Assembly (NCBI GenBank): GCA_032718475.1
Contig: JAUCBJ010004672.1
Location: 1 to 64,000 of the forward strand
Origin: Nemertoderma westbladi
Lineage: Eukaryota > Xenacoelomorpha > Nemertodermatida > Nemertodermatidae
Reading direction: 5' to 3'
DNA length: 64,000 nucleotides
The position numbers and the translations under genes are program-made. The notes beneath the pieces are model-generated. The model was not told the DNA's origin. It made no database searches and saw only the letters and a program-made list of their open reading frames with translations. The stretch's first letter is position 1, and every line of letters begins with the position of its first letter. This document shows positions 1 to 13,399 of this stretch, one piece after another.

Positions 1-1892
1 AGATTTTAAATATCTCCTACTTACAATAGCTAACAGATTCTAAACTATACTACAGTACTATACACTAATTTATATAGTACTTCCTACTGTAAGGGTCCAG
101 TAGTATACCGCTTACCAGATCCTAGTAACGATGTATCTTACTATGAGACTCTAGTAATGTATACGGGCTTGTACAGTATCTGACAACAAATCCCAGTCCA
201 GGATATCTAAACAAACAGATACAGTACACAAACGACTACTGGCGAGGAACAGAGCCTTGTATCTATTCTATGTACGTGAGCGAGTCTAATGCCTACGTAC
301 TAGACAGAAGGATACCTGTCCTCCAACCGGTGAGGCAGATGTACAGTTACCGTAACAGACCAAACTCACGGGAAAACAATCCCCGCGCAGCGAATCCTAA
401 CTATCACTGACAGTCCTAAATACAGTAACTTGCCGCGGTGTGATTTATATGGTTTATATACGAGCTAGTGGGTTAACAGACCTAGCGTAACAACACTGAC
501 AGTCCTAAATCAGTCGAAAAGGGGTCGTGCCTAAATGTAACAATAACTGATCCCCCTGTACGAAATCAGTCTAAAGGGTCAGGCCTAAATGTAACAATAC
601 CGTTGTCCAGACAAACAACAGTTTAATAACGAAAGTGAAATACTCCTTATCTTGCCGCAATCAAATCAGATCCTAATTGTACAAATACAAATAATTTCCA
701 CCTAACGTAATGTATAGTACGCTATAGCTAGTAGAACTTTAAGGGCGATATGTTTTAGGGCGTGTGTGTGTGGGTGTGTTACAAATAAAACAATTTCGGG
801 TAATTCCTTTTACTAGGTTTTAGTGATTTTCTGACTAAAATGATACCGTGCGCTAGCTACTAAAATAAACTAGTCGCGTTTGTAGAACTTTATACTCACG
901 AATGACGTCAAAGCTCTCTCCTTCCTATCCACAACCCAATGGGCAACCACAGTGTTAGTAACTACACCCGTGATCGGCACTAATACCAGATTCTGGTTGT
1001 AAGATAAGAATAGGGGTTAATCGCTACCGTACGTTAGCTGATCTGGTATACTAATTTAATTCTAGAATTTTGTTGCTGCGGTAGTTAGCAGCAATACCTA
1101 TCAGTACGTGGCAAGGCGCGGTAGGATATTAATAAACCTCCCTAGGCCAAGCGGTGTGCCGGTAGCAGAAATGCTCCTTGCCTGATCAAATAGCTAACTC
1201 CAGACAGGAGGGGGGGGGGGGGGGGGTACTAATGTACGTTCTACAAAGCGAACCGGTACCAAACAGTCAGTGCTATGAATCACTAAATTATTGAACGTAT
1301 GCTGTCCGTGCCTAATGTGTACTCGCGTACTGACGAATGGCAATAGTTCGCACCTGTAGGAAGTACAGGTTAACCCAGGGATTCGTAGGACTGACAAGAA
1401 GGGGGGGGGGTGTCTGGATATAATTATTTGATCCTAAATTTGCGGCGTCCAGTGCGGTGTCACGCTTACCCTGATCTATAGGTCTTACGGCGGGCAAGGG
1501 CGTCGAACAAAGTCTTACCTTTCTCACAAAGCGGGCGCTGCATGGCAAGTTGAGCATTTCGAAGGGGCAAAGGGGGTGCGCGGTCAATCCAAAGTGGGCG
1601 CTAGCGTGTTGTGGACATCCCTTCCCTGCGTTGCTTACGGCCTAACGGTCTAGGCTGCCATCTCCCTGGTGTTCGGCTGTCCCGAAGTCGGACCAAAAGA
1701 AAACATGTCAGGAAATTGCAGTATATTTACAGTTTTACAAAAGGATTTATCAAACAAGTTTCAACAAGAAACCGAATTAACTAAATTTACAAGAATAAAC
1801 TGATAGAGTAACGTTATGAGAAATTATAACGGAAGTGTGTGTAACAAGAAGTGATAACCGAAGGCAAACCGGCCTTTTATACTAGAAATTGC

Positions 1893-2091
1893 ACATGGAA
1901 ACTAAACAGAAATTTCCACAGCTTCACAATTGAGCAATAAAGTGTTTCGTGCCCTATGATTGGCCCAGCTCATCGTTCAACGCAGTCCGGCCCTTACACT
2001 AATCTGGGACATGGAATCCTAACAGAATTTTCCACTGCCTCACATTTGAGCAATAAGGTAATTTATGCCCTATGATTGGCCTGGCTCATTA
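1893..2091. repeat. Imperfect direct repeat pair of about 83 bp
   Basis: Two copies can be aligned by eye, about 1893-1975 and 2009-2091. Shared blocks include ACATGGAA, AACAGAA.TTTCCAC, TTGAGCAATAA and TGCCCTATGATTGGCC. The copies differ by scattered substitutions and small indels, so this is an old local duplication. No coding role is apparent. Confidence 0.7.
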
Positions 2092-2168
2092 TCCGCTACG
2101 TTGTACGCTTCTCATTGGCCTACCAATTAGCACCTAAACGAAAATAAATGGCCCCAAAATACAAATTT

Positions 2169-2243
2169 CCCGACTGGGATTCGAACTCGTAACCTACGTA
2201 ATGTAACCAACGCCTTAACCATCTGACCACTACGCCACGAGAG
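2169..2243 (-). repeat. tRNA-derived SINE-like unit
   Basis: On the minus strand the unit has an A-box-like TGGCGTAGTGG and, about 45 bases further, a B-box-like AGTTCGAATCC. These are the internal RNA polymerase III promoter elements of tRNA genes. The acceptor and T stems do not pair well, so it reads as the degenerate tRNA head of a SINE rather than a working tRNA gene. Four similar units occur inside the downstream gene. Confidence 0.6.
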
Positions 2244-2614
2244 TACCTAAGGGTTTTATGTGTACAAATATAAATAGGCATATTACATTACTGTAACTTA
2301 ATCAAAATACGTCGGATTTTCAAAAGTTTTTACGTTAAAGTTAAACTACAAATGCTACCTTATAGTGAAATAATTCATCAAGCAGCAACAATCTTAACCA
2401 ATGTAATGGAATTCAAGTAGGATATATTGATTAGCACAGAGCCAAAACACCAAAACACCAAAACACCAAACACCAATAAGAGCCAAAACAAAACACCAAC
2501 ACCAAACACCAATAAGTCAATCAACAATTTTAAATTAGGGGCTGGTTATCAACAATGTCCGTTTGGTTAATTTTCAGAGATGCAGAACAACAACACATAA
2601 GAAAATTAGCTGTG

Positions 2615-5600
2615 TAGAACAACCCACACAATTACCATGTCTTGGGTTTCTGTGGTATGGGTTGTTTTACCTCTGATATTTTGTCACAGAGATAGAACAA
2701 CCCACACAATTACCATGACTTGGGTTTCTGTGGTGCGGGTTGTTTTACCTCTGATATTTTGTCACAGAGACAGAACAACCCACACAATTACCATGACTTG
2801 GGTTTCTGTGGTGCGGGTTGTTTTACCTCTGATATTTTGTCACAGAGATAGAACAACCCACACAATTACCATGACTTGGGTTTCTGTGGTGCGGGTTGTT
2901 TTACCTCTGATATTTTGTCACAGAGATAGAACAACCCACACAATTACCATGACTTGGGTTTCTGTGGTGCAGGTTGTTTTACCTCTGATATTTTGTCACA
3001 GAGACAGAACAACCCACACAATTACCATGACTTGGGTTTCTGTGGTGCGGGTTGTTTTACCTCTGATATTTTGTCACAGAGACAGAACAACCCACACAAT
3101 TACCACGACTTGGGTTTCTGTGGTGCAGGTTGTTTTACCTCTGATATTTTGTCACAGAGACAGAACAACCCACACAATTACCATGACTTGGGTTTCTGTG
3201 GTGCGGGTTGTTTTACCTCTGATATTTTGTCACAGAGATAGAACAACCCACACAATTACCACGACTTGGGTTTCTGTTGTGCGGGTTGTTTTACCTCTGA
3301 TATTTTGTCACAGAGATAGAACAACCCACACAATTACCATGACTTGGGTTTCTGTGGTGCGGGTTGTTTTACCTCTGATATTTTGTCACAGAGACAGAAC
3401 AACCCACACAATTACCATGACTTGGGTTTCTGTGGTGTGGGTTGTTTTACCTCTGATATTTTGTCACAGAGACAGAACAACCCACACAATTACCATGACT
3501 TGGGTTTCTGTGGTGCGGGTTGTTCTACCTCTGATATTTTGTCACAGAGACAGAACAACCCACACAATTAACGTAACTTGGGTTTCTGTGGTGCGGGTTG
3601 TTTTACCTCTGATATTTTCTCACAGAGATAGAACAACCCACACAATTACCATGACTTGGGTTTCTGTGGTGCGGGTTGTTCTACCTCTGATATTTTGTCA
3701 CAGAGACAGAACAACCCACACAATTAACGTAACTTGGGTTTCTGTGGTGCGGGTTGTTTTACCTCTGATATTTTCTCACAGAGATAGAACAACCCACACA
3801 ATTACAATGACTTGGGTTTCTGTGGTGCGGGTTGTTCTACCTCTGATATTTTGTCACAGATATAGAACAACCCACACAATTACCATGACTTGGGTTTCTG
3901 TGGTGCGGGTTGTTTTACCTCTGATATTTTGTCACAGAGATAGAACAACCCACACAATTACCGTGACTTGGGTTTCTGTGGTGCGGGTTGTTTTACCTCT
4001 GATATTTTGTCACAGAGATAGAACAACCCACACAATTACCGTGACTTGGGTTTCTGTGGTGCGGTTGTTTTACCTCTGATATTTTGTCACAGAGATAGAA
4101 CAACCCACACAATTACCGTGACTTGGGTTTCTGTGGTGCGGTTGTTTTACCTCTGATATTTTGTCACAGAGATAGAACAACCCACACAATTACCGTGACT
4201 TGGGTTTCTGTGGTGCGGTTGTTTTACCTCTGATATTTTGTCACAGAGATAGAACAACCCACACAATTACCATGACTTGGGTTTCTGTGGTGCGGGTTGT
4301 TTTACCTCTGATATTTTGTCACAGAGATAGAACAACCCACACAATTACCGTGACTTGGGTTTCTGTGGTGCGGGTTGTTTTACCTCTGATATTTTGTCAC
4401 AGAGATAGAACAACCCACACAATTACCGTGACTTGGGTTTCTGTGGTGCGGTTGTTTTACCTCTGATATTTTGTCACAGAGATAGAACAACCCACACAAT
4501 TACCGTGACTTGGGTTTCTGTGGTGCGGTTGTTTTACCTCTGATATTTTGTCACAGAGATAGAACAACCCACACAATTACCGTGACTTGGGTTTCTGTGG
4601 TGCGGTTGTTTTACCTCTGATATTTTGTCACAGAGATAGAACAACCCACACAATTACCGTGACTTGGGTTTCTGTGGTGCGGGTTGTTTTACCTCTGATA
4701 TTTTGTCACAGAGATAGAACAACCCACACAATTACCGTGACTTGGGTTTCTGTGGTGCGGTTGTTTTACCTCTGATATTTTGTCACAGAGATAGAACAAC
4801 CCACACAATTACCGTGACTTGGGTTTCTGTGGTGCGGTTGTTTTACCTCTGATATTTTGTCACAGAGACATAACAACCCACACAATTAACGTAACTTGGG
4901 TTTCTGTGGTGCGGGTTGTTTTACCTCTGATATTTTCTCACAGAGATAGAACAACCCACACAATTACCGTGACTTGGGTTTCTGTGGTGCGGTTGTTTTA
5001 CCTCTGATATTTTGTCACAGAGACATAACAACCCACACAATTACAATGACTTGGGTTTCTGTGGTGCGGGTTGTTCTACCTCTGATATTTTGTCACAGAT
5101 ATAGAACAACCCACACAATTACCATGACTTGGGTTTCTGTGGTGCGGGTTGTTTTACCTCTGATATTTTGTCACAGAGACATAACAACCCACACAATTAC
5201 CATGACTTGGGTTTCTGTGGTGCGGGTTGTTTTACCTCTGATATTTTGTCACAGAGACATAACAACCCACACAATTACCATGACTTGGGTTTCTGTGGTG
5301 TGGGTTGTTTTACCTCTGATATTTTGTCACAGAGACAGAACAACCCACACAATTACCATGACTTGGGTTTCTGTGGTGCGGGTTGTTTTACCTCTGATAT
5401 TTTCTCACAGAGATAGAACAACCCACACAATTACCATGACTTGGGTTTCTGTGGTGTGGGTTGTTTTACCTCTGATATTTTGTCACAGAGACAGAACAAC
5501 CCACACAATTACCATGACTTAGGTTTCTGTGGTGTGGGTTGTTTTACCTCTGATATTTTGTCACAAAGACAGAACAACCCACACAATTACCATGACTTGG

Positions 5601-8600
5601 GTTTCTGTGGTGCGGGTTGTTTTACCTCTGATATTTTGTCACAGAGACATAACAACCCACACAATTACCATGACTTGGGTTTCTGTGGTGCGGGTTGTTT
5701 TACCTCTGATATTTTGTCACAGAGATAGAACAACCCACACAATTACCATGACTTGGGTTTCTGTGGTGCGGGTTGTTTTACCTCTGATATTTTGTCACAG
5801 AGACATAACAACCCACACAATTACCATGACTTGGGTTTCTGTGGTGTGGGTTGTTTTACCTCTGATATTTTGTCACAGAGATAGAACAACCCACACAATT
5901 ACCATGACTTGGGTTTCTGTGGTGCGGGTTGTTTTACCTCTGATATTTTGTCACAGAGACATAACAACCCACACAATTACCATGACTTGGGTTTCTGTGG
6001 TGTGGGTTGTTTTACCTCTGATATTTTGTCACAGAGACATAACAACCCACACAATTACCATGACTTGGGTTTCTGTGGTGTGGGTTGTTTTACCTCTGAT
6101 ATTTTGTCACAGAGATAGAACAACCCACACAATTACCATGACTTGGGTTTCTGTGGTGCGGTTGTTTTACCTCTGATATTTTGTCACAGAGACATAACAA
6201 CCCACACAATTACCATGACTTGGGTTTCTGTGGTGTGGGTTGTTTTACCTCTGATATTTTGTCACAGAGATAGAACAACCCACACAATTACCATGACTTG
6301 GGTTTCTGTGGTGCGGTTGTTTTACCTCTGATATTTTGTCACAGAGACATAACAACCCACACAATTACCATGACTTGGGTTTCTGTGGTGCGGGTTGTTT
6401 TACCTCTGATATTTTGTCACAGAGACATAACAACCCACACAATTACCATGACTTGGGTTTCTGTGGTGCGGGTTGTTTTACCTCTGATATTTTGTCATAG
6501 AGATAGAACAACCCACACAATTACCATGACTTGGGTTTCTGTGGTGCGGGTTGTTTTACCTCTGATATTTTGTCACAGAGACATAACAACCCACACAATT
6601 ACCATGACTTGGGTTTCTGTGGTGTGGGTTGTTTTACCTCTGATATTTTGTCACAGAGATAGAACAACCCACACAATTACCATGACTTTGGTTTCTGTGG
6701 TGCGGTTGTTTTACCTCTGATATTTTGTCACAGAGACATAACAACCCACACAATTACCATGACTTGGGTTTCTGTGGTGCGGGTTGTTTTACCTCTGATA
6801 TTTTGTCACAGAGACATAACAACCCACACAATTACCATGACTTGGGTTTCTGTGGTGCGGGTTGTTTTACCTCTGATATTTTGTCACAGAGATAGAACAA
6901 CCCACACAATTACCATGACTTGGGTTTATGTGGTGCGGGTTGTTTTACCTCTGATATTTTCTCACAGAGATAAAACAACTCACACAATTACCACGACTTG
7001 GGTTTCTGTGGTGCGGGTTGTTTTACCTCTGATATTTTCTCATAGAGATAGAACAACCCACACAATTACCATGACTTGGGTTTCTGTGGTGCGGGTTGTT
7101 TTACCTCTGATATTTCGTCACAGAGATAGAACAACCCACACAATTACCATGACTTGGGTTTCTGTGGTGCGGGTTGTTTTACCTCTGATATTTCGTCACA
7201 GAGATAGAACAACCCACACAATTACCATGACTTGGGTTTCTGTGGTGCGGGTTGTTTTACCTCTGATATTTCGTCACAGAGATAGAACAACCCACACAAT
7301 TACCATGACTTGGGTTTCTGTGGTGCGGGTTGTTTTACCTCTGATATTTCGTCACAGAGATAGAACAACCCACACAATTACCATGACTTGGGTTTCTGTG
7401 GTGCGGGTTGTTTTACCTCTGATATTTTCTCACAGAGATAGAACAACCCACACAATTACCATGACTTGGGTTTCTGTGGTGCGGGTTGTTTTACCTCTGA
7501 TATTTTGTCACAAAGATAGAACAACCCACACAATTACCATGACTTGGGTTTCTGTGGTGCGGGTTGTTTTACCTCTGATATTTTGTCACAGAGACAGAAC
7601 AACCCACACAATTACCATGACTTGGGTTTCTGTGGTGCGGGTTGTTTTACCTCTGATATTTTGTCACAGAGACAGAACAACCCACACAATTACCATGACT
7701 TGGGTTTCTGTGGTGTGGGTTGTTTTATCTCTGATATTTTGTCACAGAGATAGAACAACCCACACAATTACCATGACTTGGGTTTCTGTGGTGCGGTTGT
7801 TTTACCTCTGATATTTTGTCACAGAGACATAACAACCCACACAATTACCATGACTTGGGTTTCTGTGGTGCGGGTTGTTTTACCTCTGATATTTTGTCAC
7901 AGAGACATAACAACCCACACAATTACCATGACTTGGGTTTATGTGGTGCGGGTTGTTTTACCTCTGATATTTTCTCACAGAGATAAAACAACTCACACAA
8001 TTACCACGACTTGGGTTTCTGTGGTGCGGGTTGTTTTACCTCTGATATTTTCTCACAGAGATAGAACAACCCACACAATTACCATGACTTGGGTTTCTGT
8101 GGTGCGGGTTGTTTTACCTCTGATATTTTCTCACAGAGATAGAACAACTCACACAATTACCACGACTTGGGTTTCTGTTGTGCGGTTTGTTTTACCTCTG
8201 TTATTTTGTCACAGAGATAGAACAACCCACACAATTACCATGACTTGGGTTTCTGTGGTGCGGGTTGTTTTACCTCTGATATTTTCTCACAGAGATAGAA
8301 CAACTCACACAATTACCACGACTTGGGTTTCTGTTGTGCGGGTTGTTTTACCTCTGATATTTTGTCACAGAGATAGAACAACCCACACAATTACCCTGAC
8401 TTGGGTTTCTGTGGTGCGGGTTGTTTTACCTCGGATATTTTCTCACAGAGATAGAACAACTCACACAATTACCACGACTTGGGTTTCTGTGGTGCGGGTT
8501 GTTTTACCTCTGATATTTTCTCACAGAGATAGAACAACCCACACAATTACCATGACTTGGGTTTCTGTGGTGCGGGTTGTTTTACCTCTGATATTTTGTC

Positions 8601-10235
8601 ACAGAGATAGAACAACACACACAATTACCGTGACTTGGGTTTCTGTGGTGCGGGTTGTTTTAACTCTGATATTTTGTCACAGATATAGAACAACCCACAC
8701 AATTACCATGACTTGGATTTCTGTGGTGCGGGTTGTTTTACCTCTGATATTTTGTCACAGAGATAGAACAACCCACACAATTACCATGACTTGGGTTTCT
8801 GTGGTGCGGGTTGTTTTACCTCTGATATTTTCTCACAGAGATAAAACAACTCACACAATTACCACGACTTGGGTTTCTGTGGTGCGGGTTGTTTTACCTC
8901 TGATATTTTCTCACAGAGATAGAACAACCCACACAATTACCATGACTTGGGTTTCTGTGGTGCGGGTTGTTTTACCTCTGATATTTTCTCACAGAGATAG
9001 AACAACTCACACAATTACCACGACTTGGATTTCTGTTGTGCGGGTTGTTTTACCTCTGATATTTTGTCACAGAGATAGAACAACCCACACAATTACCACG
9101 ACTTGGGTTTCTGTGGTGCGGGTTGTTTTACCTCTGATATTTTCTCACAGAGATAGAACAACCCACACAATTACCGTGACTTGGGTTTCTGTGGTGCGGG
9201 TTGTTTTACCTCTGATATTTTCTCACAGAGATAGAACAACCCACGCAATTACCATGAATTGGGTTTCTGTGGTGCGGGTTGTTTTACCTCTGATATTTTG
9301 TCACAGAGATAGAACAACTCACACAATTACCATGACTTGGGTTTCTGTGGTGCGGGTTGTTTTACCTCTGATATTTTGTCACAGAGATAGAACAACCCAC
9401 ACAATTACCATGACTTGGGTTTCTGTGGTGCGGGTTGTTTTACCTCTGATATTTTGTCACAGAGATAGAAAAACCCACACAATTACCACGACTTGGGTTT
9501 CTGTGGTGCGGGTTGTTTTACCTCTGATATTTTGTCACAGAGATAGAACAACCCACACAATTACCATGACTTGGGTTTCTGTGGTGCGGGTTGTTTTACC
9601 TCTGATATTTTGTCACAGAGATAGAAAAACCCACACAATTACCGTGACTTGGGTTTCTGTTGTGCGGGTTGTTTTACCTCTGATATTTTCTCACAGAGAT
9701 AGAACAACCCACACAATTACCATGACTTGGGTTTCTGTTGTGCGGGTTGTTTTACCTCTGATATTTTCTCACAGAGATAGAACAACCCACACAATTACCA
9801 TGACTTGGGTTTCTGTTGTGCGGGTTGTTTTACCTCTGATATTTTCTCACAGAGATAGAAAAACCCACACAATTACCGTGACTTGGGTTTCTGTTGTGCG
9901 GGTTGTTTTACCTCTGATATTTTCTCACAGAGATAGAACAACCCACACAATTACCATGACTTGGGTTTCTGTGGTGTAGGTTCTTTTACCTCTGATATTT
10001 TGTCACAGAGATAGAACAACCCACACAATTACCACGACTTGGGTTTCTGTTGTGCCGGTTCTTTTACCTCTGATATTTTCTCACAGAGACAGAACAACCC
10101 ACACAATTACCATGACTTGGGTTTCAGTGGTATGGGTTGTTTTACCTCTGATATTTTCTCACAGAGACAGAACAACCCACACAATTACCATGACTTGGGT
10201 TCTGTGGTGCGGGTTGTTTTACCTCTGATATTTTG
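2615..10235. repeat. 78-bp minisatellite array, about 98 copies
   Basis: The unit is 78 bp and starts near each ACTTGGGTTTCTGTGG. A minority of units are 77 bp because GTGCGGGTTG is shortened to GTGCGGTTG (for example near 4060, 4137 and 4215). Since 78 is 26 codons and the units lack stops in some frames, long frames of up to about 730 codons run through the array. The 77-bp units shift these frames, and no conserved start or context supports translation. Each unit has two inverted repeats: AACAACCCACAC against GTG(C/T)GGGTTGTT, and CTCTG against CAGAG around ATATTTTGTCA. Multi-unit blocks have been copied: the variant units at 6921 and 7934 are 1,013 bp apart. The array lies about 8 kb upstream of the hnRNP L start codon. 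Confidence 0.97.
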
Positions 10236-11939
10236 TTTTCATGGTGAAACTCTGGTATTTTACAACTTTTTTACAACGTTGCGTGGTTTGCTCACGTCCA
10301 GGTTCTCCTATTTTCTCAATTTCTTCTAATTGTACCAATTATACGGATCTAGGATTTTATTTAAATATAATATTGGTATAACGTCACCTTGTGCCATATT
10401 TGTGAAGAAAATATTTTTTTGATAATTTTTGGTATGCGTTGTTCTGGATCTATGGTCACGGCACGGTATGTAGAAAGCAATGGATAATATTATTGTTTGA
10501 ATGGAATCTGAATTGCTATATTTAATAAATTATCTGTAAAAAAATTCGTAAATATTTGTACTTTTTGGATTAAATATGTAATATTGTTATTGATCAATGA
10601 GATGTGGTGCGCTACTTGTGGTTTTTTGTTGCATAAAAAAATTATATTTCGTGAGCGGATGTACTGTACAGTGTATATCTCGCATAACAATGAAAAGGGA
10701 GGGAAAATTATCTTCCGTCGTCGATAAACAGCTTTGTATCTGTATAAATTCCGACACCAAACATATTCTATATATTAGGCCCATTATATACAAAACTTAC
10801 CCATTGTAGTGTATTATACTCAAATTCCACGAAACAAATAGAGTTAAAATGGAATAATTTAACAACAAACTACAAAGTAATCAAACTACAATGTCAGTAA
10901 GGGAATAATATGGGGAGATTAACAGTAATATCGCGGTATATAGTATTTCCGGAGGGGAGGTTAGTTTGTTGTCCAACACTACTGCACTAAACCCTGGACA
11001 TGGACCATACCATTGATACCAACGCCACACCCCCCCCCCCCCCCCCCCCTTCCCCTCCCCAATAACCAAACCACCCTTACTTATCCGACCGCATGGACAT
11101 CAAAAACACAATTAAGACATCCCATAGACTCAACATCTAATAAATCAAAACACCGCACACAAAACAATAATTGTGTTTTTGGCTGGACTAAAACAAAATA
11201 ACGCGAGATATTGTCAAAGAATAATACAGTGCTGTACAAAACTCATATAATCTGTACAAATACCCAAAACTTAACTCAGTAGGCCTACCGTGAGATAAAT
11301 TCAGTTATTATATATAGTAATTATTGATTACATTCCGGTGCTAATAATTACCCAGTAATAATTGCTACTGAGTAATATTATACCAGTTCCTTTGTAGTTC
11401 TCCGCACAACGAATTAAAATATAAATTAGTTCTTTATGGGAGGGAGTTTTGGATGGAAGGAGTTTTTATTTCACTTAATATTTGACTGTTTTTGAAAGAT
11501 TAATTTAATTTCGGTAGGATATTATTGTGATTTACCAGTTTAGTTAATATCCGTCACACTTGAATGAAATATGTTACCACTGCAGTCACCATTATATTCT
11601 AAACTATATCTCTTTCAACTTAGGTATGTATGGTGATTAATACTTTCTATTTTTGAATTTGAGACAATGTTCTAAATTTCTTTAAAATGAAATGAAACTT
11701 ACTCAGAGAGTTGTGCTGCAGTGTGGCAATGGGATCGGTTGTCGACTGCACCACAATAATTGTGGACAAACCTGGTTGCTGTACTAGAAAGGTAACCTAA
11801 GATTTTATGGCTGATATCGTGGATCAGCCTAATTTAGGTTGCAGCTAAGTTATAATACAGATTAAATATTATTAAAGTTTATAAATGATCCTTAGCGGTT
11901 TGTACTCTGGAGTCATGGAGCCTGTTCTGGCTACAAGAA
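10236..11939. other. Intergenic, AT-rich, no gene recognised
   Basis: This stretch follows the end of the 78-bp array. It holds a C run of 20 at 11030-11049 and AT-rich sequence. The open frames in it are short, have no recognisable motif and overlap on both strands, so I call no gene. Confidence 0.6.
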
Positions 11940-12200
11940 AGCCACCTAGACTTCGTCATAAGGCCTTCAACTCTGTCTCCCGCCCACACATAGATCATTG
12001 AGGCTTATGGCCTTATGCCATGGGAGCACTTTATGATAGTTCCACAAGAGTTAGTCTGCACAGGTACAGTAGATACAGACCCATTTGAAATGTCATGTGG
12101 TGTCCTACAAGGTTACATGCTTGCATTCTTCACTATTGTGACTGAGAATGTTTCTCTACCAATAGTGTTGGAAATAATAGAGACACCTAGCGACTAATCT
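11940..12200 (+). pseudogene. Reverse transcriptase fragment (RTE-like)
   Basis: Translated pieces in more than one frame match parts of the reverse transcriptase found intact-looking 3 kb downstream. There is an HKAFNSVSRPHID-like motif A remnant near 11955, and VDTDPFEMSCGVLQG (motif B') near 12070-12115. The conserved catalytic YADD/FADD box is absent and frameshifts separate the pieces. This is a decayed partial copy of a related non-LTR retrotransposon; it cannot encode an enzyme. Confidence 0.7.
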
Positions 12201-13390
12201 TTGCACTGCACTTGGCATAATGGAACTCGATGATGTGGCGCTGTAATCGAACAGCTGACTGCACCTTTCTCGATTGGTCAATTCCTTCAGGTGCCAACAC
12301 TTCTTTTTATCATGGAATACTGAAAAACAAGCAAATCAAAGCAAGCAATCCAACACAGTCGACTCCGAGGCCGGAGTCGGATTTTGTCATCAGCTGAACA
12401 TAGATAGAACGTTGATAAAACTACCGTAAAACTACTATTCCAGAAAAAACTATTCCATAAAAAACCGTCGGTTCCCCTAGTGATATCTTCCCCCACCAGT
12501 CCTGGCTTGGGTGGGTCAGTGCTTGCTGTATGGGAATTCCCAATCTTGTGATTGCTGCCATGCATGAATGGGTCGACATCGAGAAAGAAAGAATAAAGCT
12601 TGAGGGTTTACAATAGTTTAATAATTATGCTCGTCCAGATAGTTGTCTGATTGTATTGCTGATTTTGCATGTGCATTCTTGTTGCCAGACATTATTTTGA
12701 CAGAATCATGATTTTTAACTTTGATTTTAGCTATGATTTTTATATTAGACGACGTAAGATGATCTGGTCATATCTCAACAAGAACTAAGACAGATTTCGT
12801 CAAACCATTTTCAGATTTGCAACCTCTATAAAAACTGTTTTAAAAACGGCTAAAACAGCAACTTTTTTGGAAGAATTAAGAACTTCAATAGCGGATAGCA
12901 AAGATTTAACTCAATATAAATTGAATATGGCTGACTGTTCAGAAATTTTACATAAGATGTCAAAGATGAATGAAATATCACTGTGCGACCAACCAGTACC
13001 TTATAATAATATAGAGTAGCACTGCTGGTATTCAATGCATCTGTGACTTTAATAACCACAAATTAGAAACAGTAATAGTGAATCTTTGTGGTGCAGAAGG
13101 TGTGTTGAGTTAGCTTTGCTTTTATATTGAACTCAATCAATAATACTGCAATCTATGTGAGAAAAGTAATAACATAACAATTAACTCTCCATCTGTTTTT
13201 CGCTTTTATTTGTCAGTTTATTGCTGTTTGCAGAATTGCATTGCCAAATCATTAACTTTTAGATCTACTTCTGTTTTAGATTGGTGGAACTGTTGTGTAC
13301 GGGTAGTGCAGTGCGTCAGTCTCTGCAGGGTGATGCACCGAATGCAGACTGGACAGACTGATGAGGTTCTGATTAAGGACATAAGGCATG
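12201..13390. other. Intergenic, no gene recognised
   Basis: No coding region is supported. A perfect short hairpin, CGACTCCG-AGGC-CGGAGTCG, lies at 12360-12379. Sequence from about 13210 may be the decayed 5' part of the following retrotransposon, but I cannot align it with confidence. Confidence 0.5.
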
Positions 13391-13399
13391 GGGGGGGGG

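Larger units (their letters stand above)
1..2614. other. Intergenic sequence, no gene recognised
   Basis: I see no convincing coding region here on either strand. Short open frames near 1194-1587 have no recognisable motif and cross homopolymer runs. Visible structure is a G run at 1210-1226, another at 1401-1410, a tRNA-like unit at 2169-2243, a pair of imperfect direct repeats (about 1893-1975 and 2009-2091) and a CCAAAACAC-rich low-complexity stretch around 2440-2515. The first 200 bases are rich in TACT/AGTA words. This could hold a distal exon or promoter, but nothing in the sequence shows it. Confidence 0.6.

Noticed and set aside
2637-9979. Very long open frames of 26-residue repeats
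   Set aside because: They are a by-product of a 78-bp unit without stops. Frames switch at 77-bp units, there is no non-repeat protein sequence at either end, and the same DNA is open in a second frame.
13348-13380. Hammerhead ribozyme core (CTGATGAGG)
   Set aside because: The word occurs, but the required GAAA segment and flanking stems were not found.
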